From Sphingomonadales bacterium (lineage in GTDB: Bacteria > Pseudomonadota > Alphaproteobacteria > Sphingomonadales > Sphingomonadaceae), in the NCBI GenBank assembly GCA_024636595.1, contig JAGXGT010000156.1:1-15362 (forward strand): a stretch of 15,362 nucleotides of DNA, given 5' to 3'. The stretch's first letter is position 1; each line of letters begins with the position of its first letter. The translations under genes were made by a program, and so were the position numbers. The notes under the pieces are model-generated. The model was not told where the DNA came from. It worked only from the letters and a program-made list of their open reading frames with translations, and ran no database searches. Of the stretch, positions 14,375 to 15,362 are shown one piece after another.

Positions 14375-14971
14375 ATGGACTTTAGAAATTTGGAAAAATT
14401 GGTTGAAACCCGCGAGCGTTCTTTGCTTGAGTTCAAAAAGCAACTCTCGACTAATCAACAAAAAGATATTTGCAAAGAATTTGCAGCGTTTGCTTCGTCG
14501 TCAGGCGGACAAGTTGTGGTTGGTGTCGAGGACGATCGGACCATGATCGGTTTGAGCCGAGATGTTTCCAAAGAGATCAGAAGTAAAATTCAAAGCTGGA
14601 TTCCGAAGAGGGTCAAGCCAGAGATTAAATTTGATATTAGGATAATTGATAAAGATAACCGCTTTTTCATATTGATCTCAATAGAGTCTGGAGATCAGCC
14701 AATCTATTATTATGATAACAAACCGTATATTCGGAATGGAGAATCTTCCGACATTGCTACGCCCGAACAAGTCAAAGATCGAATATTAGGATGGGAAGTT
14801 CGCCACAAAATTGAAGAGATACTAGGAGATCTTGAAAAAAATCATCCAAGTCGGAACACCGCAGCTTATTTGTCGGGCCAAAGCGAACTCGCAACGATGA
14901 GTTATCAAGATTTCGTTGAACGGTTATTAGAAGATTTTCCCGGGCTTGCTGATTTCAGCGTCATAAAATAG
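14375..14971 (+). CDS. Stand-alone AlbA_2 (Schlafen-type) domain protein, AT-rich and probably acquired
   Basis: This 198-residue protein shows the AlbA_2 (Schlafen AlbA-like) pattern. LLEFKKQ (17-23) is followed by EFAAFASSSGGQVVVGVEDD (about 35-54) and GLSRDV; later YIRNGESSDIATPEQ (about 117-131) matches the end of that domain. AlbA_2 domains are found in putative transcription regulators and in some defence proteins. Most have a C-terminal winged helix or ATPase part, which is missing here; the last 50 residues are unrecognised. Base use is unlike the neighbours: two 60-base stretches (14641-14760) have only 21 and 20 G+C, far below the genes on both sides. Its last 11 bases overlap the 3' end of spt on the other strand. 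Function unknown. The start has only a weak ribosome site. Confidence 0.72.
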   Translation: MDFRNLEKLVETRERSLLEFKKQLSTNQQKDICKEFAAFASSSGGQVVVGVEDDRTMIGLSRDVSKEIRSKIQSWIPKRVKPEIKFDIRIIDKDNRFFILISIESGDQPIYYYDNKPYIRNGESSDIATPEQVKDRILGWEVRHKIEEILGDLEKNHPSRNTAAYLSGQSELATMSYQDFVERLLEDFPGLADFSVIK

Positions 14972-15362
14972 CCCCAACCGCTTTCCCGGCCGCTTCAAAC
15001 ATCCCCAAAATCTGGTCAACCTGTTCGCTCGTATGTTCCGCGCAAAGCGAGCATCGGAGCAATGTCATATTGGCCGGTGTCGCTGGCGGTCTGGCAAGGT
15101 TCACATATAGCCCTTCCGCCAGCAGGGCCTGCCACATCATCGCGCCTTTTTCGAGATCGGGCATGATTACCGCGATAATCGCGCTTTGCGCTTCCGGCGT
15201 ACCGAGCGTGAAGCCGAGATCGCGCAGGCCCTGGTGCAGTTTCTTGCTATTCTCCCACAGATGCGCGCGCTTGTTGCCGCTGTGCATCAGCTTGCGGATC
15301 GATGTGCTCGCCGTCGCCATCACGCTGGGCGGCAGGCTGGCGGTGAACACATAGGGGCGGCA
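14961..15362 (-). CDS. spt: Serine palmitoyltransferase, C-terminal third (5' end beyond window)
   Basis: This PLP enzyme condenses L-serine with palmitoyl-CoA or palmitoyl-ACP to 3-ketodihydrosphingosine, the first step of sphingolipid synthesis, in the cytosol. The visible 133 residues begin CRPYVFTASLPPSV at the right edge, the family's block just after the PLP-lysine region. They include SIRKLM, MMWQALLAEGLYVN, the ARPPATP loop and LLRCSLCAEHT. The Arg residues of the last two blocks are substrate-carboxylate and loop arginines in the characterised Sphingomonas paucimobilis enzyme, which this resembles closely from memory. That separates it from other alpha-oxoamine synthases such as BioF, Kbl and HemA. 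The PLP lysine and most of the gene lie beyond the window. The frame runs unbroken to the edge, so no internal GTG is taken as a start. It overlaps the AlbA_2 gene tail to tail by 11 bases. Confidence 0.95.
   Translation of the reverse strand, partial: CRPYVFTASLPPSVMATASTSIRKLMHSGNKRAHLWENSKKLHQGLRDLGFTLGTPEAQSAIIAVIMPDLEKGAMMWQALLAEGLYVNLARPPATPANMTLLRCSLCAEHTSEQVDQILGMFEAAGKAVGAIL

Overview
The window is a stretch of chromosome from an alphaproteobacterium of the order Sphingomonadales (sphingomonads). The best evidence is the right edge: the C-terminal third of a gene on the minus strand closely resembles, from memory, the serine palmitoyltransferase of Sphingomonas paucimobilis. Gene content (GlnE, DUF455, A-type Fe-S carrier, exonuclease III, an LCB5-type lipid kinase, a GNAT-type putative ceramide synthase) and fairly high GC fit this. 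Sixteen protein genes are supported, two of them cut by the window edges (glnE on the left, spt on the right). I see no tRNA, rRNA, CRISPR array, insertion sequence or transposase. No gene-free gap reaches 300 bases; the largest are about 90-145 bases.

Left part (1-6087, all plus strand) is housekeeping: glnE (5' end outside the window) overlaps a one-cysteine PrxQ/BCP peroxiredoxin by an ATGA junction; a ferritin-like DUF455 protein follows 8 bases later; then a secreted M23 peptidase ending at a good rho-independent terminator; then an ErpA/IscA-type Fe-S carrier and exonuclease III.

The middle and right part (6110-15362) reads as a sphingolipid locus. On the minus strand is a 390-residue GNAT-fold protein of the type proposed as bacterial ceramide synthase. 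It is divergent from a three-histidine-box desaturase/hydroxylase, which converges on an LptF-LptG permease pair. Divergent from lptF is a compact plus-strand operon: an exported DUF2141 protein, an LCB5/ceramide-kinase-like lipid kinase, and a nucleotidyltransferase whose layout matches the mitochondrial CDP-diacylglycerol synthase Tam41. After a large palindromic repeat come a minus-strand crotonase, an AT-rich AlbA_2 (Schlafen-type) gene that looks acquired, and the serine palmitoyltransferase.

Working model (inference): SPT makes the 3-keto long-chain base and the GNAT protein N-acylates it. The desaturase-family enzyme would modify one of the chains. The kinase and Tam41-like enzyme would phosphorylate and CTP-activate a lipid. 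LptF/LptG would pull a finished (glyco)sphingolipid out of the inner membrane, which fits sphingomonads because they carry glycosphingolipids in place of lipopolysaccharide. The ketone reductase (cerR type), acyl carrier protein and glycosyltransferases are not in this window. The least described parts are the kinase plus Tam41-like cytidylyltransferase pair and the placement of LptFG among sphingolipid genes.
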